64,000 nt of DNA. Origin: Anoplolepis gracilipes. Taxonomy: Eukaryota > Arthropoda > Insecta > Hymenoptera > Formicidae. The first letter of the stretch is position 1. Each line of letters opens with the position of its first letter. Under the pieces are notes generated by a model. The model saw only the letters and a list, made by a program, of their open reading frames with translations. It did no database searches and was not told the origin of the DNA. A program made the translations under genes and the position numbers. The stretch lies in NCBI RefSeq assembly GCF_047496725.1, contig NC_132972.1:12229001-12293000 (forward strand). The letters run 5' to 3'. Positions 23,901 to 35,289 of the stretch are shown here, one piece after another.

Positions 23901-24059
23901 TTATTATTTTAATTAGAATTAAAATATACATTCGAGAAACTTTAAATATATAATACTGTTTAAAATCAGCCTATCTAAACTTGCGTATGAAGATATTTCC
24001 AAAATTATTAAATCACCAAGAGAATAAGAAGATTTGTAGTTGAACGTTTAATCCTCTTT
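20951..24059. other. mostly AT-rich non-coding DNA
   Basis: 20990-21660 and 22370-24060 are very AT-rich. A GC patch at 21780-22340 carries overlapping frames on both strands without domains and a cryptic GATCNN repeat near 22328-22353 (gatcctgatctcgatcttga). Near 22864 lies cagtgtcccgaaactat. No gene is supported. Confidence 0.4.
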
Positions 24060-24560
24060 TTCACTTAAAACATTCGAGACATAAAATCGCGAATCTAAGG
24101 ATATTCTTCGTGTTAGAAAACGCTCGAGAGCTTCTCACGCTCGTCAATTTTCGAGGGTCGCGTGCATTAAGTCGCGCGATACATCGAGAATCCATTTCGC
24201 GAGCGGTTGGTTCTCAGCCTACCATATCGCGCCTCGTGTGACATCGCGCCCACGCGTGCCACGCGTGTGTACACGCGCGTGCGTGTGCCATGCGTAAGTG
24301 CGCGTAAGCACGCGCACACACCGGTACCGGATTTAGCCGACCGGACCGAGATTTATGCAGATCTCTGCGATATCTGTGTGCTCTCTCTAACACTCGGGGT
24401 GGGCAGGGATGCTGTTCGTGATTTCATGGTCGTAACAATAGGCGCGCCCCCGCACGCTCGTTTTCTCGAGACGAACGATCGTGATATCTATGGCCCGCGT
24501 GTCCCTTCTCCCGTTCAACGGCGAAAGTAGATGGTGTTGTAACACGACCTGATTTCCATT
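24060..24560. other. CpG island with alternating purine-pyrimidine tract
   Basis: A CpG-rich island. 24251-24322 is dominated by CG, CA and GT dinucleotide steps (cacgcgtg, gtgtacacgcgcgtgcgtgtg), the kind of sequence that can adopt Z-DNA, and it is followed by the palindrome CCGGTACCGG near 24321. The 107-codon plus frame through it has no domain. Confidence 0.45.
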
Positions 24561-25800
24561 GACCACGTGATTCCATCCCGAAATTCTTTACGGCGACTAA
24601 GCTGAAACGATGACATTAAATAAACAAGTGAGAGTCGAATTAAATTCCTGATTTTATGAGCACTCGAGCATAAATTGTTATGGTACTAATATTAAATAAT
24701 AAGGATGTGCTTATGTATGTTACACGAACGATAATTAATGCCAATATAATACCAGCGCGTTCTAGATATTAGATTTTAAAGCTTTCACATATGTAGATGC
24801 TGATTATACTCTATTATTCTCTCATAATTGTATGCTAATTAATATATAATTATATAGTACATTTAACCGATAAGCCTTTCTATTTGAATCTTTCTGACTT
24901 GCTATTATTCAAAACCTGTTTTACAATAATATAACATGTGATAAGTGAATACGTACAATGCATCATAAATGACATATTACGATAAAATATCATACTTAAA
25001 TTTTACCAGGATTTACATGTCCAATAGCAAAATAATATTTCTCGTTTGCAAAATTTGAAAGAACTAAAAATAGGCGAGAGTGGGTAGAGAAATAGGAAGC
25101 AGGAAATTTCGACATATTCCTATTAACCTCCCGAGATCGTGTATGATATATGACGTGTTTAATTTTTTAGACATCGAACCGACACAACTTAGTTTTAATA
25201 CGTCTTAAATTGAAATTTATACGCTTTATGTTTATTGAATAATCACTTACTATATTTTTCTCAGCAATGGCGATATAACTGACAGCAAACGTTTATAGAC
25301 ATGCATACATTTCGCAATTGAAACACGTGTAGAAAATCATATATTATGAAGAATATATTTTTGCTTTTATTTAACTCTTATGAATAATAATAGATTTTAT
25401 ATATATACGTTCTTCACATAATATCCTTAATTACTTGAAGAAGATATTCTCTATAACACGAGAAATTCTAACGCGATTTGATAAAATAGACATTATTTTT
25501 CTAGTAGCAATATATAAATCAAGTCCAACATATATAAACAAACTATCGATATAATGAAATTTTAATTTGAAAAATTGATAATGTTTTAAATCAAACAACA
25601 TAAAATGTTTCATATGTAAAATCATTTTTATGATAAATATTAAAATTATAAAATTGAATATTAATTTATATATCACAGAATATATTTAATATTATCGATT
25701 TATTGGTAATTTTTTTTTTATTTTTCTTTGAAATGTTAAATATTTTATGATTACCATGAAGTTCTGCCAACTGTAGTTAATTGCGTCGACTCTATATTAC
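24561..25800. other. AT-rich non-coding DNA
   Basis: No gene, island or repeat above microsatellite scale was seen. A minus-strand frame of 81 codons (25431-25676) is Ile/Phe/Lys-rich and reflects AT composition. Confidence 0.4.
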
Positions 25801-25802
25801 CA

Positions 25803-26094
25803 ATGGACTTAAATGATCATACGAGAAATCTGCAACCTACCACTGATGGCGCACGTTGTCCCGAACATGTTAAAGTCAATGTCCGGAGTCTGCCGCGTTC
25901 TACTCACTCCCCCGCAGTTGAAGAGACTAAATACACTTACGGGATTATTCGCCGACATATTAACGACGAACTATCTCACTAGCCAGCTCAAAATTCTCCG
26001 CACGAACGTCCAAGTTATCCCGAAGGACGTCGCTTCTCAGTGCTCGTTTCCGCACTGTGACATTCTAGTTGTGACTAGAGCATCATCAATTTAA
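25803..26094 (+). CDS. two overlapping unidentified ORFs (59 and 93 codons)
   Basis: ATG at 25803 opens a 59-codon frame (MDLNDHTRNLQPTTDGARCP...), ending TAG at 25980. ATG at 25813 in another frame opens 93 codons (MIIREICNLPLMAHVVPNML...), ending at 26092-26094. Both have balanced composition compared with the AT-rich surroundings. Neither shows a domain I recognise. Their position directly before the hairpins at 26112-26337 suggests transposon-derived sequence, but that is inference. At most one can be real and both may be chance. Confidence 0.12.
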
Positions 26095-26111
26095 CCAACA
26101 GACTAACTCAC

Positions 26112-26256
26112 CATGCTGTATCCCATACTGAAGACATTCATTTGGAGCAACAACTTATGCAGTTGTTGCTCCAAATAATGTATACAGCATGACAGATAAA
26201 ATGATTTATTTCTACTGTTCACAAGAAAATAGTAATTGTATGTTCTCTTTTTTTAG

Positions 26257-26299
<43 letters not shown>

Positions 26300-26337
26300 T
26301 CTAAAAAAGAAGAGTATACAATTATTACTTTCTTGTG
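26112..26337. mobile_element. two adjacent hairpins, fold-back element remnant
   Basis: First hairpin: tttggagcaacaact (26141-26155) and its exact complement agttgttgctccaaa (26161-26175), spaced by 5 nt and framed by an outer pair catgctgta (26112-26120) and tacagcatg (26183-26191). Second hairpin: cacaagaaaatagtaattgta (from about 26219) pairs with tacaattattactttcttgtg (to 26337) across a (TA)10 centre, with tctttttttagattaatt against aattaatctaaaaaaga nearest the loop. No coding capacity. This fits a MITE or fold-back element; superfamily not determined. Confidence 0.6.
26275..26294. repeat. (TA)10 at hairpin centre
   Basis: A pure TA run forming the loop/apex of the 26219-26337 inverted repeat. 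Confidence 0.9.
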
Positions 26338-26475
26338 ATATGTATTAATATATTACAAAATAAATTCTAGAAATAAATAAAATAAATTTTGTCCTGTTTG
26401 TAACCGATATAGAAAAATTTTGATTATTAAAGAAAAAAATCTTAATCGGTTTATAATTAACTTATGCAAAGTCTG

Positions 26476-26626
26476 CTGATGGATTTCAGTAACGGATGGA
26501 TAGAATTTCCACGAAACCAGACACGCTCACGGATTATATTTTACTGTAAACAATCAAGAGAGAAACAACAGTAGTACTTTGCAACAGTAGAACTGTTGCA
26601 CTGTGGTTTACTGAAATCATCCGCAA
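26476..26626. repeat. imperfect inverted repeat around a small hairpin
   Basis: gatggatttcagtaac near 26478 pairs with gtttactgaaatcatcc near 26606. Inside, gcaacagt-agaa-ctgttgc near 26581 forms a small hairpin. It may be another fold-back remnant. A 77-codon minus-strand frame crosses it without a domain. Confidence 0.4.
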
Positions 26627-27085
26627 AAGCTCAAGCAGCACTAGCAGTATATCAGACCATGTTATCTTGAAATAAACAAACGGACGGACGGTTTTGAAAC
26701 ATTCTAGTGAAACCTCAGTAAATTGTCTAAAAGTAATTGTACGAACATTAAAGTTCTTTTTAACCAATTTATTGGTTTCATTTAAATCCTACAATTAGTT
26801 CTCACAGATCTCAAACAATTAAAAAAATTTATTTAAAGACATTAAAATATAATACACACATGATGAATGACAACAAAGAAATATATAATACAATACAGTT
26901 GCGTTCTTAAAGTTAATTAAATTGTTATCAAAGAGAAAAATATATTCTGATAATGTATTTTTATCCACTTCATTTAACAAATGGCAATGAGATACATGGG
27001 TTTCTTCTGCTGGCTTATGCATTAGAATATGCGTTACATTAGATAATAGAAAGAGCAAGAATAAAGACAAAGAGAAATTGTGTAA

Positions 27086-27086
<1 letters not shown>

Positions 27087-27122
<36 letters not shown>

Positions 27123-27133
27123 TGCGTGTGTGT
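27087..27133. repeat. (TG)n microsatellite with two interruptions
   Basis: About 23 TG units interrupted by TATG and GCG. It yields Cys/Val-repeat frames on the plus strand and Thr/His repeats on the minus strand, none of which are genes. Confidence 0.9.
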
Positions 27134-27540
27134 CAGGGCCGATGTATCGTTGTTCCTGCAGCAGTCACGTTGGACGAAGAGGGCGCATCGCCGTCCCTGG
27201 ACCACCCTGAACGCGCCTCCTCATCCCCGTCGACCTTCCCTTACTCCTCTCTCCCGGTTCTCACCCTCATTCCCGTGCGAATCAATAGTGCGTAGTCGCG
27301 GCGCCCCCTGGCTCAGCTTGGGTACTATAAGGGGGTAGTTACTTGTCGACGCGTGGGGGTTGACAGAGGAGATCGCGACGATGCCCGAGCAGCGACGGAG
27401 AACGCCGATTCTCCGAGCGACAACGGGGTTCGGCGATCAACGAATCCCTATGTCGAGGGCGCGTTCGTTTCTTTCTCCTGGCATTCCTTGTTTTATCCCA
27501 GTTTAAATTACGCTTTGCGTGGCGATATTTCTCTGATGAA
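27134..27540 (+). promoter_or_regulatory. CpG island with TATA-like box and small ORF
   Basis: A CpG-rich island. It contains CTATAAGGGGG (TATAAG at 27326-27331) and, 50 bp later, an ATG at 27381 opening 41 codons (MPEQRRRTPILRATTGF...) to TAA at 27504-27506. No initiator stands out 25-35 bp after the box. The small ORF is Arg-rich with no domain. It could be a minor promoter or chance. Confidence 0.2.
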
Positions 27541-28879
27541 TTGATCTTTTATGTACATATAATATGCCTAATTATATTTATCTTGACACATACATATTTT
27601 GTCTTAAAATGATTGTAAATATTTTTTCTTTTTCTTTTGGTTCTACATAGAATTATTGATTCTCAATTTTTGAATTAATAATGTATTTATGCTGTTATTC
27701 TGCTTTTGGGAAAAACATAACAATTAATTAATAAGTATTTAAATATTTAGAGTCGTTAGTTTTCTTGATGCTACGTTGTTATAAATATAAATATAAATAC
27801 GCACCATATTTTTTCATCGATAAATGTAAAACTGAAAATTGATTAAATTAAATTATGTGTAGCACAATACATCGTATTTCTGCGTACACGTGCGAGAAGT
27901 AAATAAACCGCAATTTTCCATGAAACAACTAAACTTTTTAGTTTATGCTATGACAATAAAACAAGCGCAAAAGCAAAACCTCGAGTAGAATAACAAGTAA
28001 AATCTTGAAACGAACGAAAGTCTCCGCCTATCTACTGACCAAGTATTTATCTCGTTTATGCAGCATCCCCGCCTTATTCTATTGATCTTGCGTCTTCCGC
28101 TGGACTTGGAAATTCCAAGTACACGGAGGGAGTTGAAACTTTGTTTCCCAGAAGCATCCTGCCTACAATATCTACAGAGCCGAAGTATGCTGTTTTTAAT
28201 TACTATCACTTGGACTTTTATAAATGTTTAAACGATGTATTCTTTTGTATCTACCATTTCATTGGACCATTAAATGGTCTTCGTTAAGGAATTTCCTGAG
28301 TAAATTCGATTATTTTTTTCTTCTTTACTTTATTTCTCTTTTTCTCAAATCTGTTTCCACATGTTTTAAATTTAAGATTTGTGGTTTTTTTAATTATATT
28401 GATCCGAAATGTTTTCTTTTAAAAATTTGGTTGTTATAATTAAATTGTTGGTAACTTTTACTGATTTTTAAATGAATGCTTTGTTTATATATATCATATA
28501 TTCTATTTTTCTAATTAAAACATAATTAAAATATAATATTCAATTTTTATCTTTACGTTTTCTCGACGCACGCATGTATATAACACATGTTTTTTTCTAC
28601 TTGCTTTGGATGTATCTTTTCTGATTTTAGTTTGATTTTTCATTATTTTATCTTTTCATTATATTGCTTTTCTTCATTACATGAAGCATGTTTATTTTGT
28701 TTATTTTACTCCACTTTTATCATATCAAATATCAAATTTATTTACAATTAGCTTTTTTTTATGTCTTCTCAGCTTTTGATTGTATCTCTGTTGACTTGCA
28801 TCTTTTTTTGCACTCTTTCTTGTTGACCATTCTGACTTAGGTGAATCAACGACTCGCACCTTTTAATTTATTGCCGTCT
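27541..28879. other. AT-rich non-coding DNA
   Basis: Low GC throughout; 28280-28840 is T-rich on the plus strand. A minus-strand frame of 88 codons (27943-28209) has no domain. No gene is supported. Confidence 0.4.
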
Positions 28880-29100
28880 AACATTGTTTTTTTTTTTTTT
28901 TTTTTTTTTTTGCGCCTTGTTGGCTGGAATGCACCGTCCGGGTTAGGTCACGGGATCATGTGTTTAAGCGACTGTGGGGGTCAGAGGATGACATTACCCA
29001 TAGGGTCAGAATCGTATCGATAGGAAAAACGACCGAAAAGACATTCTGCCTGGAAAGGTTAACTGTCGCGTCCCGTAATGTCTAGTCTTTTAAACATTGT
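28880..29100 (-). mobile_element. retroposed fragment with poly(A) tail (minus orientation)
   Basis: A pure T25 run (28887-28911) stands at the left end of a GC-richer block (about 28912-29090) that differs from its AT-rich surroundings. Read on the minus strand it is a body ending in an A tail. AACATTGT occurs directly at both ends (28880-28887 and 29093-29100), as expected for a target-site duplication. The body (about 180 bp) has no clear pol III boxes and no long frame. It could be a 5'-truncated LINE, a SINE or a processed-transcript end. The uninterrupted tail suggests a fairly recent insertion. Confidence 0.5.
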
Positions 29101-30639
29101 AAATCTATCATCTTTTTTTTCGAAATTCTACAATTTTAACTTTTTGAGAAACATTTCACATTTCGTTATAAACAACAAGTTTCAAGGAAGTTTTTTTCTT
29201 AAAGTACAGTTTATTATTGGCAATAATTAATATATTCTCACAGTTAGTATAATATTTGATAAGAATTTTTATTATGATACTATGATATATAATGATTACA
29301 ATTTTCATTTTATATTAAACACAAACGTGAAACAATTTTATAATTATTTTATAATTATTGATAGTTTCTAGTAGCAATGTGTATAAAATCACACAATATA
29401 TATAAAAATAAAAATATTAGTACTTAACTTATATACTTTATACAGCGACAGCTGTACTACGTGTTGTCGAAAGCAATAATGTGAGTGAACATTTGTTCGA
29501 GCGCAATCTTGTCGTAGAATTGTTAAGAGTTAAACACGACGCGCTAAGTCATCGAGGCCTTTCATTTCTCCATCGTAGATCAAGATTTCTCAGCATTGTT
29601 CGCGCATGGTGATTACCGCACGCGATAATCATTAAGAAATGGCGCGAAAGTCTTAACGAAGGCGAAGACATTCTTTCTAGAAACTGTCTTGAAAATGCGG
29701 AAGTGAGGACGTTGTTCCCGGATATGGGAAGTGCATTACGCTCTCGAGAGTCACGTTGCTCAATGGACGGAAGATGCTCGAGTGTCGTCCGATGCAGCTA
29801 TACATTCAAATGCACTATAGTTACGGGTGCATCATTCTCCGCGCTTCTCGAGCGCATCTTCCATCCGGTTACAAGGATTACTCCAGCTGGAAACACTGGA
29901 TGATGCATACTGTTAATCCTCAACTCGGACGCATACGCGGTATTTCGGTGTAGCCGAGCATCTGTTTTCGGAGATTGCGAGGTTAACCTACTACTATAGT
30001 TATATTTGACCAACGTATCTACTGCAGAAGGTTACTTTTACTTCAAAAATATACAAGCTTGTTGTGTGTTGTCTATGTAAATAATTTTAATATACAGTAG
30101 ATTAAAAGATGCAGCTTTTTTCTTATTCTTTATCTTTGAAGAAAAGAAAAAAATAATGAGATATAGAAATAAAAACAAACTTAATTTTACTCTGATGAAA
30201 TAATTTTTTATTTTGATAATAGATATAGGAATTTATCTTAGATTAATCGATTAAAAGTCGCAATTTTAGATTTTTATTTTAATATTTTACTTAATAATTA
30301 GTGAGAAAGATTATATTAAAAATTAAACATTTATTTTGTATCGTTTAAGTTTAAAATATATATTTAACTGCTCCTGATAGCACTATTGACAAATATATAA
30401 TTCACAAATCGAGAATATAAATTTGGATAGATAATCTTATTAATTTTCCTAAAAGAGAGGCTCTCGACTCAAAATAATTAACATTTTTGATTATCAAAAT
30501 AATGATTATTTACATAAATAAATGTAAATATAGTAGAAAAAGCAAATGGAGTGTTTTTAAAAATTAAAAATTCTAAAACTAAATTTATATTTATTTATTT
30601 TGATAAGTGCCCTTTTTATTTAAATGTTCGAAAAATGGC
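29101..30639. other. non-coding; island at about 29450-29960
   Basis: The CpG-richer island contains overlapping frames on both strands (29703-29903, 29756-29953, 29798-30013) without domains. The flanks are AT-rich. No repeat or gene is supported. Confidence 0.4.
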
Positions 30640-31300
30640 GTAAACGCGAAACTTTAAGTAATTAGGGCTTAAACATATTTCACGGCGCATACGTAACATC
30701 GAGTAGGTGAGACTCTCGAGAAACTTGTTGGCAACAGAGTCTCATCGAGCTCCGTAAGCCAAAGAGTGAGTAAGAGAGAGAGGACAGAATGAAGGGAGAG
30801 AAGGTAGGGCAGGTCGGTGGTAAGAGAAGAAGCTGACTAGATCGTAAGAAGGATAGAGCGAGCGAGCGAACGAGCGAGGGTGAAGCGCCCTAAAGCAGCA
30901 GCCAACCCCTGGGCTAAGCCTGGCGAAATTCGTTTGGTCCGCGCAGGAGCGGCTGCGCCCGAGAGAAGGATAGCGTGTTACACGGGGGAGGGGGTGGTCT
31001 TGGAGGAGCGGTGCGGAAGGGCCGACAAGGTAGGATAAGGCGAGACAAGAGAAACCCTCCGGGCTATGCGACTCATTGATACCTACTCCTCGACCTGCAC
31101 ACTGTCTCTCGCCATTCTCCAAGACTCGCCCTCTTAAACATCCGTCCTCTTACGTCCTTCCGCCCTATCCCTTACGAAACGCAGACCCTTTCGATGGCGA
31201 TGATGATCGCCGTCGCTCCGTTCTAATAATGGCTGGCATACTGCCCCGTTGAACCTGATCGCCGGACCTTATCATCGCAATTAGAGAATATTAGAATCGA
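30640..31300. other. GC-rich island, purine-rich on the plus strand
   Basis: 30760-31060 is G/A-rich with runs such as gagcgagcgagcgaacgagcg near 30856. The 126-codon minus-strand frame (30742-31122) is Ser/Pro/Leu/Arg-rich, mirrors the base bias and has no domain. A CpG-type promoter is possible but no initiator or splice context was found. Confidence 0.35.
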
Positions 31301-33072
31301 TATTATGAGAGATACTTTATTTTTATGGAGTTAAACATTTGCAGCCTTATAGCATTTTATCTTTTATCTGATATTAGCATATTGATATTTCATGAAGATA
31401 GTATCTTTTGAGAAAGTCAACGAATATACTAATTTATTATTCTTTTAATCATGTTTATTAATTTTTATTGACTATTGCAGAATGTTTTGTTTTTCAACTG
31501 TTATTTCAATTTCTTTTATTGATTATTGTTAGATATAAAAAAAATATAAAATTCAAAATGATAAACGTATAAATATTTAGCATCAAATTGCAATATTTTA
31601 ATCCGATAATTATAAGTATTATTTATCTAACTATTAAATTAAAAAATTATTAACTATATTTGTGCGTATGCGATTATATTCAAAGTATAATAAACGACTA
31701 CTCTAAAAGTTAATTTTATCATCAATTCGATATTATAATCAGTATTCTCGTTGAACGCGATATAGTTGAATAGTGAAGACTTGTTGGAGGGTTATGGAAA
31801 ATCGTGGCATATATCCTCGAAGACATATATGTCTTTTTAACGACACGTCTGGCACGACGCCGTTCTTAGAGCTCTAAAATTCGATTTTGAATTTTCCATT
31901 TCGCCACGGTCGTTCTAGCCAGAGATACTTCTCTTTCCTGCTAGTTTTATTCTGTCTTCTGCTCTTGCTCCTTCGTTTCGCTCAGCCTCTTTCTCTTGTA
32001 TCGCATGACCGAGTTCGGACCCCATCGATAAAGCCAAACGGCCGGCGATGATCGTTCCTTTTTAATGGGCATTGGCAAGCTGTCTGCGGCATGATTATCT
32101 TTGTATACGTCCAACAATCGTTCTGGAACGAATGTGACTTAAAATTGTCCCGCTCGTGCCATCACCGGTCGCGGAATGAACGCAGTTGATCGTTTTGTTG
32201 CGGCTTGTAATTATACTTCAAATTGCTATCTCGATACAAATTCAAGCGTGTCGCGATTAGTTGCACAAATACTATCACAAAACATCGTGATATATTGCAA
32301 AAAAATTGTTTTTCTCTCTCATCACACGTTCTATATAGCAAATTTTAGAGTAAAAAATTTTTATATTGCTTAAAACAAATAGATACTTAAATTTTTATGT
32401 AAAAAACCATATTTTTAATTCAAAATGCTTGTTTTCTCAATTTTTGTTAACCTTTTTATATTCTAAATAATCTTGCAAAATGTGTGATTAAGAAAGCCTT
32501 TATACGGCCAATTGACTTGGATGTAAATTTTAGTTGTTCGATTTATTGCGGCATTCTTTCACCATAAATGCAGATAAAATTTTGGGGTGAATCTATTTAT
32601 GTATTTTTTCATGATATAAATTACAACGCGACAATTATTTTTCTCGTTATAACGAGCGCGCGAGAAACGATTAAACTAAAACGCATCGGGTGGTTGCAGT
32701 GGCATTAATTTGGCAGACAGTTTGCATTGCGTCACGATTGTGATGGCCACGAAATATTTTTCAACGCGACCGAGCTGCATACTATCGATATGGTCTCGAA
32801 AACTTTCTATGATTTACGTTCAATACGCCCTTCTCTAGAAAACCTGTCGATATTCTTTTGAAACGGATAAATAATCCAAGGGTATTAACCCGCCGGCACT
32901 TTTGATACGTGCAATTTTAATTGTGAAATTAATAAGATTGCTCGTTAATAAAACTACCAGTATTATTAATTTTCCGATTATTCCAGCATGGTAATTATGA
33001 GACCAACGATTCCGCACGAAATTTTCACGCTGCAATCAACCCTCGGATGAACGTTGTTAATTTTATTCTATT

Positions 33073-33075
<3 letters not shown>
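31301..33075. other. non-coding, AT-rich with weak islands
   Basis: Weak GC patches at 31740-32200 and 32640-33040 hold frames of 65-66 codons without domains. No repeat structure was recognised. Confidence 0.4.

Positions 33076-33105
<30 letters not shown>
33076..33105. repeat. (AT)15 microsatellite
   Basis: Pure AT dinucleotide run. Confidence 0.9.
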
Positions 33106-33109
<4 letters not shown>

Positions 33110-33231
33110 TGATGTCGAAAATAATTATTTATATGTAATTATATCTTTTTGATATACCAGTATTTATTTAAAAGTTTTATGCAAATTTGTGCAAAATAGA
33201 GCATACAACTGTAAATAAATGTTACAGGAAG

Positions 33232-33233
<2 letters not shown>

Positions 33234-33262
<29 letters not shown>
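33234..33262. repeat. (AG)14 microsatellite
   Basis: Pure AG run ending about 30 bp before the left end of the large fold-back element. Confidence 0.9.
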
Positions 33263-33266
<4 letters not shown>

Positions 33267-33291
33267 CTGCGATTTAAAAGCAATATATATA

Positions 33292-34104
33292 TAATATTCG
33301 GTAAAACTGCATAAAAGGTAACACCTCACGGATTTTATCGCTACTTAAATATGTATATTGTAGGGAGGGGTGTTCTGAGTAATTCCTCTCAAGAATTAAG
33401 TGAGGGACGGCATTGGTTTATGAGATATAACAAAATGAAATTTCATATTTTTCATGCTGTTCCTGCGGTTTTATAAACTGATAATATCAACAGTGAGGTT
33501 TGTTTACGTCTTACTAATGTATGCGACACATATGTTGTCAAAGTTCAACGCATTTGCATTACTGTAAATTTATTTATTTAAAATGCGATTCTCTGTTGAA
33601 TGAACCACTTGATATTAATTCTTATTAATGATATATATTTTCAATATTTTCATAACACACACACACAAGGGGTGGGTGCGGGAGGGGGCCCCCCCCCCCG
33701 TGTGTGTATGTGTGGGTGTGTGTATGTTATGAAAACATTGAAAATATATATCATAAATAAAAATTAATACCAAGTAGTTCATTCAACAGTATATATATCC
33801 CTCAAATAATGTAAACAAAAACTTTTTCCGTGTCGCACAAATTAATAGAACGTAAACAAAAACTTTTTCCGTGTTGCACAAATTAATAGGACGTAAACAA
33901 ACCTCACTGTTGGTATTATCAGTTTATAAAACCGAAGAAACAGCATGAAAAATATAAAATTTCATTTTGTTATATCTCCTAAACCAATGCCGTCCTCCAC
34001 TTAATTCTTGCGGGGAATTACTCAGGACAACTCCCCGAACAATATATGTAAGTAGCAAGAAAATCGGAGAGGTGTTACCTTTTATGCAGTTTTATTTAAT
34101 ATTC
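33292..34104. mobile_element. large fold-back element, about 0.8 kb, possible hAT-like TSD
   Basis: The two halves are reverse complements over most of about 370 bp per arm. The outer ends are ggtaaaactgcataaaaggt (from 33300) and its complement (to about 34094). Further inward, cattggttta.gagatataacaaaatgaaat.tca pairs near 33412 and 33957; agtgaggtttgtttacgt near 33493 pairs with acgtaaacaaacctcact near 33891; gatatatattttcaat.ttttcataac near 33630 pairs near 33728. The apex (about 33655-33725) is a CA/TG-rich loop with a C11 run. TAATATTC stands directly outside both ends (33292-33299, 34097-34104), 8 bp as in hAT transposons, but its AATATT core is palindromic, so it could instead belong to the inverted repeat. 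No coding capacity. Confidence 0.75.
33811..33892. repeat. two tandem 41-bp units inside the right arm
   Basis: gtaaacaaaaactttttccg... occurs at 33811-33851 and 33852-33892 with two differences, followed by a partial third start (gtaaacaaa). The left arm of the fold-back carries only one diverged counterpart (near 33500), so the duplication arose after the arms formed or was lost on the left. Confidence 0.75.
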
Positions 34105-35289
34105 TTTTAGAAATAAAGAGTATAAATTATAAAATGCCACCACTATTGTTTATTTTTTAGCATCTCAAATTTTTATTGAATCAGTCAATTAATATTTTGT
34201 AATTATATACAAAGTAAATTAAAAAGGTTATTAAATGTTGTTTTTTAATTTTTTAAATAAAAATTTAATTTTGATAAAAGCGATAATGGAAGAAAAAATC
34301 GTTAAAAAAAATCTCTATTTGTGATTTATTTTTAATAAATTGTGGCACATACATGTTTTCTCTCTTTTTTCTCTCCTTGTCTTTTCCTCTTTCACAGCAG
34401 GAAACTAATCGAATTGTCGAGTTAAAGTGCACGCTTAGCCTTGCCATGGTAAATAAAAAACATGGATTCTGTTTCAATCGTAAATTTTCTCGCGCAAAGT
34501 TTGAACGCACTACCGAAAAGTTTGACCTTGGATGAATCATTCAACCGAATTCTTGTCGTGAGTTCCGCAGACTCTCGCGAAGGAAGAGGCTCTAGAAAAA
34601 ACAGGACTTAAAAGTCCAAGGCGAAAAGATCGGAGATATCGGGTGGCGAGAAAAGCAATTTGCGAAACGTCGCTTCACCTTCTTGTTTCGACGCGCCGGC
34701 GTTTAATTGGCGCGCCGAGTGAGTTCCTTCGACGTGTTAACATCGAGATCAGAAGAAGAAGAAGAAAAGAGAGAGAACAAGAAAGAAGGGTCTTGCTATA
34801 ATCATGATTATCTTGGTCTACGTGTCAATTAGAGTGGGTTGGTTCTAGTACATGATTTTACAATAAATTTACAAAGCTTTTTAGGACGGCAGGTGTAAAG
34901 AAAAATTTTTACTATGTACGACTATAATAATTTAAAAAAGCATATGAGATATCTCGTATGGTAATCGAAATTTAGACATTGGTATGAAAAGTCAGATGAT
35001 TATAGAAATTTCTGTGCATAATTTTTTGTGTAAAAATTGAAAAGATTGATTAGAAATTTCAAAAAAATAAATGTGTATAAGATGTTCTTGCTCTTATAGA
35101 GTTTAAATATAAAAATTGTTTAGAGCAAAAGGTCTTTCATAATCTCTATTAAAGAACAATAGAATAAATATTTACAGATATTTTAGAATAATCATATTTA
35201 ATAAATTTGACTAATGAATAAATAAATAACTAAACAAAAATCCATTTGTTGAAATACTTTAAATAACTACGAGTGTGTATCATCAAAAG
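34105..35289. other. non-coding; island at about 34540-34760
   Basis: AT-rich ends. Frames at 34265-34540 (minus) and 34353-34535 (plus) overlap and have no domain. An (AGA)n tract lies near 34750. No gene is supported. Confidence 0.4.

Noticed and set aside
27078..27338. Plus-strand frames with Cys-Val repeats
   Set aside because: Direct translation of the TG microsatellite.
30742..31122. 126-codon minus-strand frame
   Set aside because: It mirrors a purine-rich plus strand, giving Ser/Pro/Leu; no domain.
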